From: Azospirillum oryzae
Lineage (GTDB): Bacteria; Pseudomonadota; Alphaproteobacteria; Azospirillales; Azospirillaceae
NCBI RefSeq assembly: GCF_008364795.1
Contig: NZ_VTTM01000003.1
Span: 62,001 to 126,000, forward strand
Direction: 5' to 3'
Length of the DNA: 64,000 nt
The translations under genes were made by a program, and so were the position numbers. The notes under the pieces are model-generated. The model did no database searches and was not told where the DNA came from. It saw only the letters and a program-made list of their open reading frames with translations. This document shows, piece by piece, positions 52,587 to 63,471 of this stretch (positions within the stretch are counted from its first letter, which is position 1; each line of letters opens with the position of its first letter).

Positions 52587-52766
52587 ATGGACGATTCGCT
52601 GGTGCCCGGCGCCTGGGTGCGCCACCCGGACCGGCCCGACTGGGGGCTGGGACAGGTGCAGTCGGCCATCCGCAACCGCATCACGGTGAATTTCGAGCAT
52701 GCGGGCAAGGTACTGATCGATTCGGACGTCATCTCGCTGACGGTGGTCGATCCGGACGCGATCTGA
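52587..52766 (+). CDS. DUF3553 small protein (59 aa)
   Basis: The 59-residue protein matches DUF3553: PGAWVRHPDRPDWGLGQVQS, then ITVNFEHAGKVLID, resembling the small SH3-like module found in UvrD-type helicase tails. It is divergent from chpT, 123 bp away, an arrangement I recall from other Rhodospirillales. ATG 52587 is chosen; an in-frame ATG lies 9 bp upstream. The function is unknown. Confidence 0.82.
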   Translation: MDDSLVPGAWVRHPDRPDWGLGQVQSAIRNRITVNFEHAGKVLIDSDVISLTVVDPDAI

Positions 52767-52879
52767 GGCCCGGCATTCGAGGGTTTGGGGCTCCGCACTC
52801 CGGGAAAGCGCGGATTGCGCGGCACCGGCAGCTTTGCTTTTATGCGAATGATTTCGGACGCCTGTTTGGGAGAGACCAC

Positions 52880-53002
52880 ATGAAGGCAATGATCCTCGGC
52901 TTCGCCGCCGCGGCGGTGATCGCGCTGGGCACGGCTGCCGTGCTGAATTCCTTCGGCCATTCGACCGCGGAGCGTTATTCCAGCACGTCCGTCCGCCTCT
53001 AG
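52880..53002 (+). CDS. Tiny membrane or secreted protein (40 aa)
   Basis: ATG 52880 is preceded by GGGAGAGACC. The 40-residue product has one hydrophobic helix (MILGFAAAAVIALGTAAVL) and a short polar tail ending in TSVRL. There is no family assignment. The good ribosome-binding site is the main support for a real gene. Confidence 0.55.
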   Translation: MKAMILGFAAAAVIALGTAAVLNSFGHSTAERYSSTSVRL

Positions 53003-53118
53003 GAGGAAATCGCGCAGGCGAAAATCACGCCGCCCCGTTCCACGAAAAGGCGACTTCCGGCTGCCCGGCGCACGGTGTAGGATCGGTCGATCCATGACCG
53101 GACACGGCGGGGCATTGC

Positions 53119-54942
<1,824 letters not shown>

Positions 54943-54948
54943 GAGCCT

Positions 54949-55917
54949 TCAGGCCCGCCGCGCCCGACCGACGATGACCAGGGCGATGCCTCCCAGCACG
55001 GCGACCGACGACAGCGCCAGAACCGGCGTGATCCGCTCGCCCAGCGCCAGCACCGCGGCCAGCGCGGTGATGACCGGGACACTCAGCTGGACCGAGGCGG
55101 CGCGGGCGGCGGTCAGGGCGGGCAGCGCCGCATACCAGATGGAATAGCCGACGCCCGACGCCAGCGCCCCCGACAGCACCGCATAGACCAACCCTCCCTG
55201 GTCCCAGCGCACGCCACCTCCCATCGGCGCGCCGAACAGTGGGCCGCCGGACAGCGGACCGGCCAGCGCCGCCAGCAGGGCCAGGACCGCCGCCATCGGC
55301 GCGGCGCGCAGGAAGTTGCCGGCGGTGGTGGCGATGGGATCGCGGCTGGTGCGCCCCAGCAGGGAATAGACGCCCCAGGCCGCTCCGGCCGCCATCATCA
55401 GCAGCGCCCCCAGCGGGTCCGGCGTCGACAGGCCGGGCGCCAGCAGCAGCGCCAGCCCGCCGAGCGCCAGCGCCAACCCGCCCCATTGCAGCGGCACCAG
55501 CTTTTCGCCGCGATAGAGCCCGACCAGGATCATGGTCGCCTGCACCGCTCCGAACAGCAGCAGCGCCCCGGTCCCCGCCGTCATGGTCAGATAGGCGAAG
55601 GAGAAGGCGGCGGCATAGGCCAGCAGCGCCGCCGCCCCGCGCCAGCTGCCGGCACCCGCTTTCGCATGGCCGGTGGCACGGGCGATCAGCCACAGGCTGG
55701 CGGCCCCGGACACGATGCGCACCAGGGTGAAGCCGGCCGGGTCAATGTCGGTCTGGGTCAGCGCCAGCCGGCACAGGATGGAGTTCGCGGCGAAGGCCAG
55801 CATCGCCAGCAGGGTCAGCAGCGCCGCACGCCCGGCGCCGGGAATGGCCGGGTGCGGAGCCGGGGCCAGATTCGGAGTCGGAGTCGGAGCGGCCCCCACC
55901 TTATCGCTCGCTGCCAT
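54949..55917 (-). CDS. EamA-family (DMT) transporter
   Basis: The 322-residue membrane protein has ten hydrophobic helices in two EamA repeats (ALLTLLAMLAFAANSILCRLAL; AGAAWGVYSLLGR). I start at ATG 55917 because GGGAA precedes it; ATG 55938 lacks a ribosome-binding site. Members export or import small metabolites such as amino acids, and the substrate is unknown. It converges with the kinase gene, leaving 6 bp between stops. Confidence 0.88.
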   Translation of the reverse strand: MAASDKVGAAPTPTPNLAPAPHPAIPGAGRAALLTLLAMLAFAANSILCRLALTQTDIDPAGFTLVRIVSGAASLWLIARATGHAKAGAGSWRGAAALLAYAAAFSFAYLTMTAGTGALLLFGAVQATMILVGLYRGEKLVPLQWGGLALALGGLALLLAPGLSTPDPLGALLMMAAGAAWGVYSLLGRTSRDPIATTAGNFLRAAPMAAVLALLAALAGPLSGGPLFGAPMGGGVRWDQGGLVYAVLSGALASGVGYSIWYAALPALTAARAASVQLSVPVITALAAVLALGERITPVLALSSVAVLGGIALVIVGRARRA

Positions 55918-56021
55918 GATTGTTTTCCCTGCAACCATTTCACGCCAGCTAGCCGCAGGGCCGCCGCCCTGTCAAATGCCGAGCCTCGCCGCTCCCGTCC
56001 GACTTTGGTCGGAAAGCCGGG

Positions 56022-57068
56022 TCACGAGGACGGGGCGTGCAGGGCGAACAGCAGCAGGTAGGTGCGCTGGAGCGAGCTGAAATTGTTGTCGGAAATCAGA
56101 TAAACCAGCGTTTCCCCCGCCGGCCCCGGCCGGGTGGCGATGCCTTCGAAATTGTCGTTCACCAGCGGCGGCTCCAGCCGCCCAAGCTCCTCCCCCTCCA
56201 CCACCGCGCCGGCGGTCAGCTGCCGCGGCGCCACGCGGACCAGCCGCGACGACCATCCGCCCAGCAGCGACACCCAGCGTTCCAGCACAAGAACGCCGCC
56301 GTCCGGCAGCGGGGCGACGGCGGTCGGGCGGTAGCGCGGCGCGGCAAGATAGGTGAAGGGCTGCCAGTCGGCGGCACTGCGCGGAACCCCGTCTCCCGTA
56401 ACTCCTAGCTTGGTGATCCCCAATTTGGTGATCCAGGCGCGGCGTTCCCGGCGGCCGTCGTCCTTCCCCTCCTCCATGGCGAGCAGCCGTCCGTCGGGAA
56501 GGCGGGTCAGCGCCTCCAGCCCGCCATTCTCCGGCGCGCTGTCCATGCCCGGCGGCAGTGGAATCGGCGTCGGCGTACCCTCCGGCCCGCGGTCGCCGCC
56601 CTTATAACGCAGGATTCGGTGGTCGCGCTCCAGCGAGACCAGCCAGCCGCCGTCGGGCAGCCGCGTCAGATCCTCCGCATCGGTGCGGCGCTTGCTGCGG
56701 GAGATTCCCTCCTCCACCGTCAGCGGACGGGCGTGGACCTCCGAAAGGCCGGTCAGCCGCCCCCCGGCATCGGTTTGCAGCCGGCCATCGACCACCAGCC
56801 CGGTGTCGCCGATGGCGACGAGGCGGTCGCCGGCCGGGTCCACCCACAGGCCGGACAGCCCGCCGACCCGGTCGCCCCCGGCGATGTCCAGCCCGCCCAG
56901 GAAGCGCAGCGGCCCGACCGCCAGCTTGCCCGGCCGCCCGCGGTCGAGCGGAACGGCGGCGGCCTTGACCGATTCGGGCTCCCCTCCGCCGGCACCGACC
57001 ACGGCGGCACAGCCGCCGGACAGGGCCACCAGCAGCAGGCTCCATACCACTGTCTGTCGTATCGTCAT
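56022..57068 (-). CDS. Phytase-like esterase-domain lipoprotein
   Basis: The 348-residue protein has a lipoprotein signal with Cys at residue 20 (LSGGC). The rest fits the 'esterase-like activity of phytase' beta-propeller family: GGLSGLWVDPAGDRLVAIGDTG, AEDLTRLPDGGWLVSLERDHRIL, GLEALTRLPDGRLLAMEE and NFEGIATRPGP. It is probably an envelope hydrolase, perhaps on phosphate esters, with unproven activity. It is a single gene with no operon partner. Confidence 0.82.
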   Translation of the reverse strand: MTIRQTVVWSLLLVALSGGCAAVVGAGGGEPESVKAAAVPLDRGRPGKLAVGPLRFLGGLDIAGGDRVGGLSGLWVDPAGDRLVAIGDTGLVVDGRLQTDAGGRLTGLSEVHARPLTVEEGISRSKRRTDAEDLTRLPDGGWLVSLERDHRILRYKGGDRGPEGTPTPIPLPPGMDSAPENGGLEALTRLPDGRLLAMEEGKDDGRRERRAWITKLGITKLGVTGDGVPRSAADWQPFTYLAAPRYRPTAVAPLPDGGVLVLERWVSLLGGWSSRLVRVAPRQLTAGAVVEGEELGRLEPPLVNDNFEGIATRPGPAGETLVYLISDNNFSSLQRTYLLLFALHAPSS

Positions 57069-57241
57069 CGCGCGACTCTTGTCAGTGCAATCGACAGACA
57101 CAATCTTTCTTTTGAGGATTATTTCGTGCATACGGCCACCTGAGGCGCGACCGTTACGGCACATCCATCATACCGGCTAGGCGCGGCGGATTACTCCCTC
57201 AGAACCGGTGGGGTCGGCGGGACAAGCGCTTAGATTGACGA

Positions 57242-58018
57242 ATGTTTTCGACGATGCCTATCCATGACGACCGAGCCGAGCCCGTTCCCATGCCGATGCT
57301 TCCGCGGTCGCAGACCGCCTATTCTCCTCCGGACCAGACCGGCGACGGCGTCGCGTCCGGCGCGTCGGGTGGCGTGTCCGGCGGTATGCCCTTGGCCGAC
57401 CGGCTGGCGGCGCGCATCCAGGAGTTGGAAGCGGAGCTGCGGGAACTGCAGCACCGCGCCAAGAACAGCCTGCAGCTGGTCATCAGCCTGCTGAAGCTGC
57501 AGGCCGGCCGCATCCGCGACCCCGACGCCCGCGCCGCCTACGAGCAGACCATGGTCCGCATCGAGGCATTGGCGATCCTCTACCGTCAGCTGCACGAGAG
57601 CGGCGCCGGCACCCATGTCGACCTCGGCCGCTACGTCACCGCGCTGTGCGAGGCGGTGCGGGAAGGCACGCCGGGCGCCCTGTCGCGCGTGCCGGTGACC
57701 GTCAATTCCGACCCGATCCAGATCGGCCTGTACGAGGCGATGCCGCTCGGCCTCATCATCGCGGAGCTGGTGACGAACTGCCTGCACCATGCCTTCCCCG
57801 ACGACGGCTGGATCCGCATCACCGTGCGCCAGCAGGGCGACAGCGGCCGTGCCCGCCTGACGGTGGAGGACAACGGCCGCGCGCTGCCTGCCGGCTTCGA
57901 CACCACGTCGGAAGACGGGATGATGCTGGCCGAGGCGCTGGCCGGCCAGCTCGGCGACACACTGTCCACCGACAGCGACGCCGCCGGCACCACCGCCAGC
58001 GTCAGCTTTCCGGTGTGA
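57242..58018 (+). CDS. HisKA_2 (HWE-like) histidine kinase, soluble
   Basis: The 258-residue cytoplasmic kinase has a disordered, Gly-rich N-terminus (about 1-48), a coiled coil, the HisKA_2 motif ELQHRAKNSLQLVISLLKLQ (H71) and an HATPase (LGLIIAELVTNCLHHAFPDDG; VEDNGRALP). There is no sensory domain, so it may receive signals through a partner. Such kinases often feed lone receivers like the one at 11676, though none is adjacent here. Confidence 0.88.
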   Translation: MFSTMPIHDDRAEPVPMPMLPRSQTAYSPPDQTGDGVASGASGGVSGGMPLADRLAARIQELEAELRELQHRAKNSLQLVISLLKLQAGRIRDPDARAAYEQTMVRIEALAILYRQLHESGAGTHVDLGRYVTALCEAVREGTPGALSRVPVTVNSDPIQIGLYEAMPLGLIIAELVTNCLHHAFPDDGWIRITVRQQGDSGRARLTVEDNGRALPAGFDTTSEDGMMLAEALAGQLGDTLSTDSDAAGTTASVSFPV

Positions 58019-58029
58019 TCCTTAAATCT

Positions 58030-58052
58030 CCCTCTCCCGCCCCGGGAGAGGG
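58030..58052. terminator. Palindrome between converging genes
   Basis: CCCTCTCCC and GGGAGAGGG (9-bp perfect stem, 5-nt loop) lie 11 bp after the kinase stop and 17 bp from the NifX-like gene's stop. It is the same half-element that bounds the 150-bp repeats, here acting probably as a two-way terminator. Confidence 0.7.
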
Positions 58053-58069
58053 AAATCCTCCCGCCCCCC

Positions 58070-58447
58070 TCAGTGCCGGTGTCCCTCACCATCATCATGC
58101 TCGTGCGGGTGGGCGGGTTCCGGCGCCGGCTCCAGCGTGCCGGCGAGCCAGCCGCGGATGGCCCGCACCGGGTCGGTCTCCGTCGTCGTCACCGGTTCAA
58201 TGCCGCGGCGTTTCAAGTGGGCGACGAATCCGGCGCCGGACGAACCGGTGATGACCACCCGCACCGCGTCGATCGGGTGGGGCCGGCCGTCGCCGCAGAG
58301 GTGCAGCACCTCCTCCTCACCCAGTTCGATCCGCCCGGTCTCGACCGGGTCGGTACCGGCCTCGGCCTCATAGACGAGGAAGCGGCGGGTGCGGCCGCCA
58401 TGGGTGGCGATGGTGGCGAAATCCTTGGTGCCGACGGCGATCTTCAT
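58070..58447 (-). CDS. NifX/NifB-like (dinitrogenase cofactor family) protein with His-rich tail
   Basis: The 125-residue protein matches the NifX/VnfX/NafY family fold: MKIAVGTKDFATIATHGGR, then VRVVITGSSGAGFVAHLKRRGIEPV. The C-terminus is rich in His and acids (HPHEHDDGEGHRH), which could bind metal. In nif clusters such proteins carry FeMo-cofactor intermediates. No nif gene is nearby, so here it may handle other metal clusters. It has a GAGGGGACC ribosome-binding site. Confidence 0.82.
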   Translation of the reverse strand: MKIAVGTKDFATIATHGGRTRRFLVYEAEAGTDPVETGRIELGEEEVLHLCGDGRPHPIDAVRVVITGSSGAGFVAHLKRRGIEPVTTTETDPVRAIRGWLAGTLEPAPEPAHPHEHDDGEGHRH

Positions 58448-58696
58448 GCTCTGCGGTCCCCTCGAAGGTGGTGCCCGGCGACGGCGCAGTCCTGCCACGC
58501 CAGATCCCCGCCCGCACTGAGCGAGGTCAATCGGCGGCCTTGCCGCCCTGAAATGCCGGTCCTCCGGCGGATTTTTCGACCGGCGGCGCGGTTCGGGTGG
58601 CTGCAATTCCCACCGGCTTTCACCAAATGGCGAAGGGCGGGGAAGGAAAGGCCTTCCCACATGTTATGACCCAGGACACGCAGCCGATCGGACCCC

Positions 58697-60973
58697 ATGT
58701 ACGCCCATTCGCCCCAGCCAATCCCGTCAGCCGGATCGCCGCCCGACCCCATCGGGGCCATCGGCGCACTGCGGCCGATCCTGGAGCCGGGGCGGACCTG
58801 CTGGCGGGTGGAGGACACGGCGAGGCTGGGCGTCATCGTCGATGCGGAGGATTATTTCGCGCTGGCCAAGGCGGCCATGCGGCGCGCCCGGCGCAGCATC
58901 TACATGACCGCCTGGGATTTCGACGCCCGCATCCGGCTGATGCCGCAGACCCGCCGCCCGCGCCGGCCCGACCGGCTGGGCACGCTGCTGAACTGGCTGG
59001 CGACGACGCGGCCCGACCTGCACATCCATGTGCTGAAATGGGACTATGCCGAGCTGTTCGACCTCGCCCGCTGGTCGCACCCCTTCATGCTGCGCAACTG
59101 GCTGACCCACCGGCGCCTGCAATACCGTCTGGACAGCGACCATCCGACCGGCGCCTGTCATCATCAGAAGATGCTGGTGATCGACGATCAGGTCGCCTTC
59201 TGCGGCGGGCTGGACATCACCGCCAACCGCTGGGACACGCGCGCCCATCACGGGCACGACCCGCGCCGGCGCCAGCCCGACGGCAAGCCCTACGAGCCGT
59301 TCCACGACGTGATGATGGCGGTGGACGGCGACGCCGCCCGCGCGCTGGGGGAGATGTTCCGCGAGCGTTGGGCGCGCGCCACCGGCGAGACGCTGAGGCC
59401 GCCCGCCGCCTCGCCCGGCCGGCCGCCGCGGCGCCACCCGCTGGCCGCCGACCCCTGGCCGCCCGGCTTCGAGCCGATGCTGCGCGGCGTGCGCGTCGGC
59501 ATCGCCCGCACCGACCCCGCCTGCAACGGGCGCGAAGCGGTGCGCGAGGTGGAGTCGCTTTATCTGGAGGCCATCGCCCAGGCGCGCGAGGTCATCTATC
59601 TGGAAAGCCAGTATTTCGCCTCCACCGCGGTGGCCGAGGCGCTGAAGGCGCGGCTGGCGGAACCGGACGGGCCGGAGGTGATCGTCGTCAACCCGGTGCG
59701 CACCACCAGCTGGCTGGAGAACACCGTCATGCTGGGCGCCCGCGCCCGGCTGACCCGCGAACTGCGCGAGGCCGACCGCCATGGCCGCTTCCGCCTGTTC
59801 GCCGCCCTGACCGACAACGGCGCCTGCATCACCGTCCATGCCAAGGTGATGGTGGTGGACGACCGGCTGCTGCGCATCGGCTCGGCCAACCTCAACAACC
59901 GCTCCATGGGTCTCGACACCGAGTGCGACCTGGCGCTGGAGGCCGGGCCGGGGCCGGAGCATGCGGACACCCGCCGCGCCATCCGGCACACCCGCGACGA
60001 CCTGATCGCCGAGCATCTGGGGTCCACGGCGGCGGCGGTCGCGGCGGCGCACCGGCGGCTGGGGTCGCTCACCGCAGCCATCGAGTCGCTGCGCAAGCCG
60101 ATCGGCCGGACGCTGGAACCGCTGCACGACCCCGAACCCGACGGGCTGGCCGCCGCCGTCGCCGACGCCCGCGTCTTCGATCCCGAACATCCGGTCGGCG
60201 CGGTGGACATCGTCCGCCGGGTGCTGCCGTCGCGCATCCCGCGCACCCGCCACTGGCTGATGATGGCCGGCGTCCTGGCCCTGCTGGGGCTGTGGGGCAT
60301 GTGGCGCTACACGGCACTGCGGGAATGGGCGACGCTGGACGCCGTGCTGACCGTCTTCCACAGCCTTGGCGAGAGCCCGCTGGCGCCGCTGTGGCTGATG
60401 CTGGCCTATGTCGCCGGCGGCTACGTCATGTTCCCGCTGACCGTGATGATCGCCGCCACCGCCATCGTCATGGGGCCGTGGTGGGGCTTTCCCACCGCGA
60501 TGGCCGGGGCGGTCGCCTCGGCGGTGGCGATGTTCTGGACCGGGCGGATGGCGGGACGCGACCTGCTGGACCGCCACGGCGGCCCGCTGATCGCCCGCAT
60601 CAACGAGAAGCTGGCCGACAGCGGCATCGCCGCGGTGGCCGGCGTGCGCGCCGTGCCGGTCGCGCCCTATACGGTGGTGAACCTCGCCGCCGGCGCGTCG
60701 AAGCTGCGCTTCGGCGACTATGTGATCGGCACCATGGTCGGTCTTGCGCCCGGCATCCTTGCCTTCAATCTGCTCGGGCACCAGCTTGAGCGCACCATCA
60801 CCAACCCCGGGGCCGGCGACATGGCGCTGCTGGTGGGGATGGCGGCGGTGGCGATCGGGCTCGGCTGGGTGACCAGCCGCCTTCTCGGCCGCTCCGGACG
60901 GAAGAGCACGGCGGACCGCCGGCAAGACGACAGGTCAGACGAAAGGCCAAAGGGAAGGAATTTGGAACCGTGA
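58697..60973 (+). CDS. Phospholipase D-type phosphatidyltransferase fused to a VTT/DedA membrane domain
   Basis: The 758-residue fusion has two HxK-x4-D motifs: HQKMLVID at H156-K158-D163 and HAKVMVVD beginning at H381. It therefore has the paired PLD active site of cardiolipin synthases. After about residue 515 come several helices with a VTT (TVP38/DedA) domain: GGYVMFPLTVMIAATAIVMGPW and GVRAVPVAPYTVVNLAAGASKL. PLD-VTT fusions probably make or remodel phospholipids and move lipid. It overlaps an endonuclease/exonuclease/phosphatase gene by GTGA. Confidence 0.9.
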   Translation: MYAHSPQPIPSAGSPPDPIGAIGALRPILEPGRTCWRVEDTARLGVIVDAEDYFALAKAAMRRARRSIYMTAWDFDARIRLMPQTRRPRRPDRLGTLLNWLATTRPDLHIHVLKWDYAELFDLARWSHPFMLRNWLTHRRLQYRLDSDHPTGACHHQKMLVIDDQVAFCGGLDITANRWDTRAHHGHDPRRRQPDGKPYEPFHDVMMAVDGDAARALGEMFRERWARATGETLRPPAASPGRPPRRHPLAADPWPPGFEPMLRGVRVGIARTDPACNGREAVREVESLYLEAIAQAREVIYLESQYFASTAVAEALKARLAEPDGPEVIVVNPVRTTSWLENTVMLGARARLTRELREADRHGRFRLFAALTDNGACITVHAKVMVVDDRLLRIGSANLNNRSMGLDTECDLALEAGPGPEHADTRRAIRHTRDDLIAEHLGSTAAAVAAAHRRLGSLTAAIESLRKPIGRTLEPLHDPEPDGLAAAVADARVFDPEHPVGAVDIVRRVLPSRIPRTRHWLMMAGVLALLGLWGMWRYTALREWATLDAVLTVFHSLGESPLAPLWLMLAYVAGGYVMFPLTVMIAATAIVMGPWWGFPTAMAGAVASAVAMFWTGRMAGRDLLDRHGGPLIARINEKLADSGIAAVAGVRAVPVAPYTVVNLAAGASKLRFGDYVIGTMVGLAPGILAFNLLGHQLERTITNPGAGDMALLVGMAAVAIGLGWVTSRLLGRSGRKSTADRRQDDRSDERPKGRNLEP

Positions 60974-61779
60974 TCCGTTTCAGCCGTGACCGTGTCCAGC
61001 GCATCGCCGCCGCGTTGCGCGCCGCCCGCGCCCGCCGTCCCCGCCGTGCCGACCGCCGCAGCAACCCCGTTCCCGACGGCATGGCGGCGCTCAGCGTCGC
61101 CACCTGGAACATCCACAGCTGCGTCGGGCTCGACGCCCGATTCGCCCCCGACCGCATCGCCCAGGTGATCCGCGATCTCGACGTCGACCTGATCGGCCTG
61201 CAGGAGGTCGGCTGGCACCATCGCGGCGAATCGGGGATGGATCAGTTCGCCTTCCTGGAACGCAGCACCGGGCTGAAGGCCTATGCCGGCCCGACCAAGC
61301 ACAGCGAGCGCGCCCATTACGGCAACTGCCTGCTGACCCGCCTGCCGGTGCGGTCGATGGAGTCGATGGACCTGTCCGTCGGCAAGCGCGAGCCGCGCGG
61401 CGCCATCGACGCGGTGGTGGAGGTGCAGGGCCGCCCCGTCCGGGTGATCGTCGCCCATCTCGGCCTCGACCCCTGGGAGCGCGCCAAACAGGTTGGTGAC
61501 ATAGTGTCGCGGGTGGAGAGCCGCCCGGAGCTGCCCACCCTGTTCATGGGCGACCTGAACGAATGGACGCCCAGCTCCCCCCGGTTGCGCCAGTTGGCCG
61601 ATTCCTTCGCCGACGTCGCCAATCCGCGCAGCTTCCACGCCCGCATGCCGACCCTGCGGCTCGACCGCATCTATGTGACAGGAGGCCTGCAAATCCCCGC
61701 TTTCGAGGTGGTCCGAACCATCCTCACCCGTCGGGCATCGGACCATCTGCCGGTCCGCGCGGTGCTCGCCGTCCCCTGA
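60970..61779 (+). CDS. Endonuclease/exonuclease/phosphatase family protein
   Basis: The 269-residue protein starts at GTG 60970, coupled to the PLD-VTT gene. After a basic leader, it shows the EEP fold: SVATWNIHSCVGLDARF, DLIGLQEVGWHH (catalytic Glu), GNCLLTRLPV, VIVAHLGLDPWERAKQ (catalytic His region), LFMGDLNEW and the final ASDHLPVRAVL. In this family next to cardiolipin-synthase-like genes, a lipid phosphodiesterase role is as likely as nuclease activity. There is no signal peptide. Confidence 0.9.
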   Translation: MIRFSRDRVQRIAAALRAARARRPRRADRRSNPVPDGMAALSVATWNIHSCVGLDARFAPDRIAQVIRDLDVDLIGLQEVGWHHRGESGMDQFAFLERSTGLKAYAGPTKHSERAHYGNCLLTRLPVRSMESMDLSVGKREPRGAIDAVVEVQGRPVRVIVAHLGLDPWERAKQVGDIVSRVESRPELPTLFMGDLNEWTPSSPRLRQLADSFADVANPRSFHARMPTLRLDRIYVTGGLQIPAFEVVRTILTRRASDHLPVRAVLAVP

Positions 61780-61864
61780 TCGTCAGCGGTCATTCCAGAA
61801 CGTCAGTATGACCAACGGAGTCGCGCGCCTTGGGCATAGCGGGATTGTTGCGGTTGATAATTTT

Positions 61865-61877
61865 TTGTGCAGCGCAA
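61865..61877. promoter_or_regulatory. Near-palindrome upstream of phaZ
   Basis: TTGTGCAGCGCAA is a near-palindrome with one mismatched pair, about 155 bp upstream of phaZ, in a T-rich stretch. Its GC-core with TTG/CAA ends recalls PhaR-type sites, but this is from memory and weak. The 253-bp leader holds no other clear signal. Confidence 0.35.
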
Positions 61878-62032
61878 TGTTCTTTTAACAACAGAGCTTT
61901 GCAAATGCGAAGAAGCTCTTGACCTATACGCGACCCCTGACGAAGGATATGGTTGGTAATACGATCAATAAGCTGATCGAAGGTATAACCGACCCTGGCC
62001 GACCGGGGGCAGCCGTGACGTGAGGATCTGAT

Positions 62033-63259
62033 TTGCTGTACCATCTGTACGACATGCAACACGCCGCCATGCGGCCGATGCGTTTCTGGGCCGAGGCTGC
62101 CCAGCACACCTTCCAGAACCCGCTGATGCCATTGTCCTACACCAAGCTTGGCCGGGCGGTCGCCGCCGGGGCCGAGCTGATGGAGCGGACGACCCGACGC
62201 TTCGGCAAGCCGGCATTCGGTCTGGCGGAGACGGTGGTCGATGGGCAGACGGTGCCGGTTACCGAGCGTTTCGTCTGGCAGTCCCCCTTCTGCAAGCTGC
62301 TGAACTTCGCCAAGCCGGAAGGCACGCCGCGCCAGCCCAAGGTGCTGCTGGTCGCCCCGATGTCGGGCCACCACGCCACGCTGTTGCGCGGCACCGTTGA
62401 AGCGCTGATTCGCGACCATGACGTCTACATCACGGACTGGATCGATGTGCGGCTGGTGCCGATATCGGCCGGGCGCTTCGACCTGGACGACTACATCGAC
62501 ACGGTGGCGGAGCTGATCCGCTTCCTCGGGCCGAACACCCACGTCATCGCGGTGTGCCAGCCGGCGGTGCCGGTGATGGCGGCGGTGTCGCTGATGGCGG
62601 CGGCGGACGAGCCGGTGCAGGCGCGCAGCATGACCCTGATGGGCGGCCCGATCGACCCGATGGCCAACCCGACGGTTCCGGTCAAGCTGGCGATGGAACG
62701 CCCGCTGAAGTGGTTCGAGCGCAGCGTGATCACCACGGTCCCGGTCTATTATCCGGGCGCCTTCCGCCGCGTCTATCCGGGCTTCATCCAGCTGTCGGGC
62801 TTCATGTCGATGAACCTCGACCGCCACATCAACGAGCATGTCGGCCTGTTCCGCCACCTCGTCCGCGGCGACGGCGATTCGGCCGAGCAGCATCGCCGCT
62901 TCTACGACGAATATCTGTCGGTGATGGACCTGTCGGCGGAGTTCTACCTGCAGACCATCGAGACGGTTTTCCAGAAGCACGCCCTGCCCGAAGGCACCAT
63001 GGTGTCGCGCGGCCGCAAGGTGGAGCCGGCGGCGGTCCGCAAGACGGCGGTGATGACGGTGGAAGGCGAGCTGGACGACATCTCCGCCCCCGGCCAGACC
63101 ATCGCGGCGCAACGCCTGTGCTCGTCGTTGCCGGACGAGATGCGCAAGACGCATTTCCAGAAGGGTGTCGGCCATTACGGCATCTTCAACGGTCGCCGCT
63201 GGCGCGAAGCGATCCTGCCGGAAATCCGCAGCTTCATCCAAAGCCACGACAGCGAGTGA
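62033..63259 (+). CDS. phaZ: Intracellular polyhydroxybutyrate depolymerase
   Basis: The 408-residue enzyme breaks down stored PHB. It starts at TTG 62033, following GAGGAT. The lipase-box-like VCQPAVPVM (C175) has the Cys nucleophile of intracellular PhaZ, as in Ralstonia, and PKVLLVAPMSGHHATLL, DWIDVRLVPISAGRFDLDDYIDT and the late GVGHYGIFNGRRWR (catalytic His) are family landmarks. There is no signal peptide. No pha synthase or phasin is in the window. Confidence 0.93.
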   Translation: MLYHLYDMQHAAMRPMRFWAEAAQHTFQNPLMPLSYTKLGRAVAAGAELMERTTRRFGKPAFGLAETVVDGQTVPVTERFVWQSPFCKLLNFAKPEGTPRQPKVLLVAPMSGHHATLLRGTVEALIRDHDVYITDWIDVRLVPISAGRFDLDDYIDTVAELIRFLGPNTHVIAVCQPAVPVMAAVSLMAAADEPVQARSMTLMGGPIDPMANPTVPVKLAMERPLKWFERSVITTVPVYYPGAFRRVYPGFIQLSGFMSMNLDRHINEHVGLFRHLVRGDGDSAEQHRRFYDEYLSVMDLSAEFYLQTIETVFQKHALPEGTMVSRGRKVEPAAVRKTAVMTVEGELDDISAPGQTIAAQRLCSSLPDEMRKTHFQKGVGHYGIFNGRRWREAILPEIRSFIQSHDSE

Positions 63260-63296
63260 GGGCGAACTGTTCCTTGCGGAGTCAGCCCCCCACCTA

Positions 63297-63381
63297 ACCT
63301 CCCCCGCTCTCAGCGGACCTACGGTCCGCCTGCCGCGTCAGCACAAAGCGAAGCTTTGTGCGAGAGCTGGGCGGGGGAGGG
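63297..63381. repeat. 85-nt multi-hairpin repeat, copy 2 (inverted)
   Basis: This is the reverse complement of the element at 33639-33723, with the same outer stem (CCTCCCCCGC 63298-63307 with GCGGGGGAGG 63371-63380) and the same two inner hairpins. It lies 38 bp after the phaZ stop codon, as copy 1 lies just after nadA. Confidence 0.85.
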
Positions 63382-63413
63382 ACTGCCGCCCTCTCCCACA
63401 TCAGCACCGGTCG

Positions 63414-63436
63414 CCTCCCCCGCCCAGCGGGGGAGG
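63414..63436. repeat. CT-rich hairpin before the permease stop
   Basis: CCTCCCCCGC and GCGGGGGAGG form a perfect 10-bp stem with a CCA loop, sharing the outer-stem sequence of the 85-nt element but without its inner hairpins. It may be a reduced form of the repeat and lies 35 bp from the permease stop. Confidence 0.7.
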
Positions 63437-63471
63437 ATTAAGGTGGGGGTCTAACTTCCGGCGTTGAAAGC

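Noticed and set aside
63283..63450. Clustered short repeats resembling a CRISPR array
   Set aside because: The units are self-complementary hairpins of differing sequence, without regular unique spacers or cas genes.
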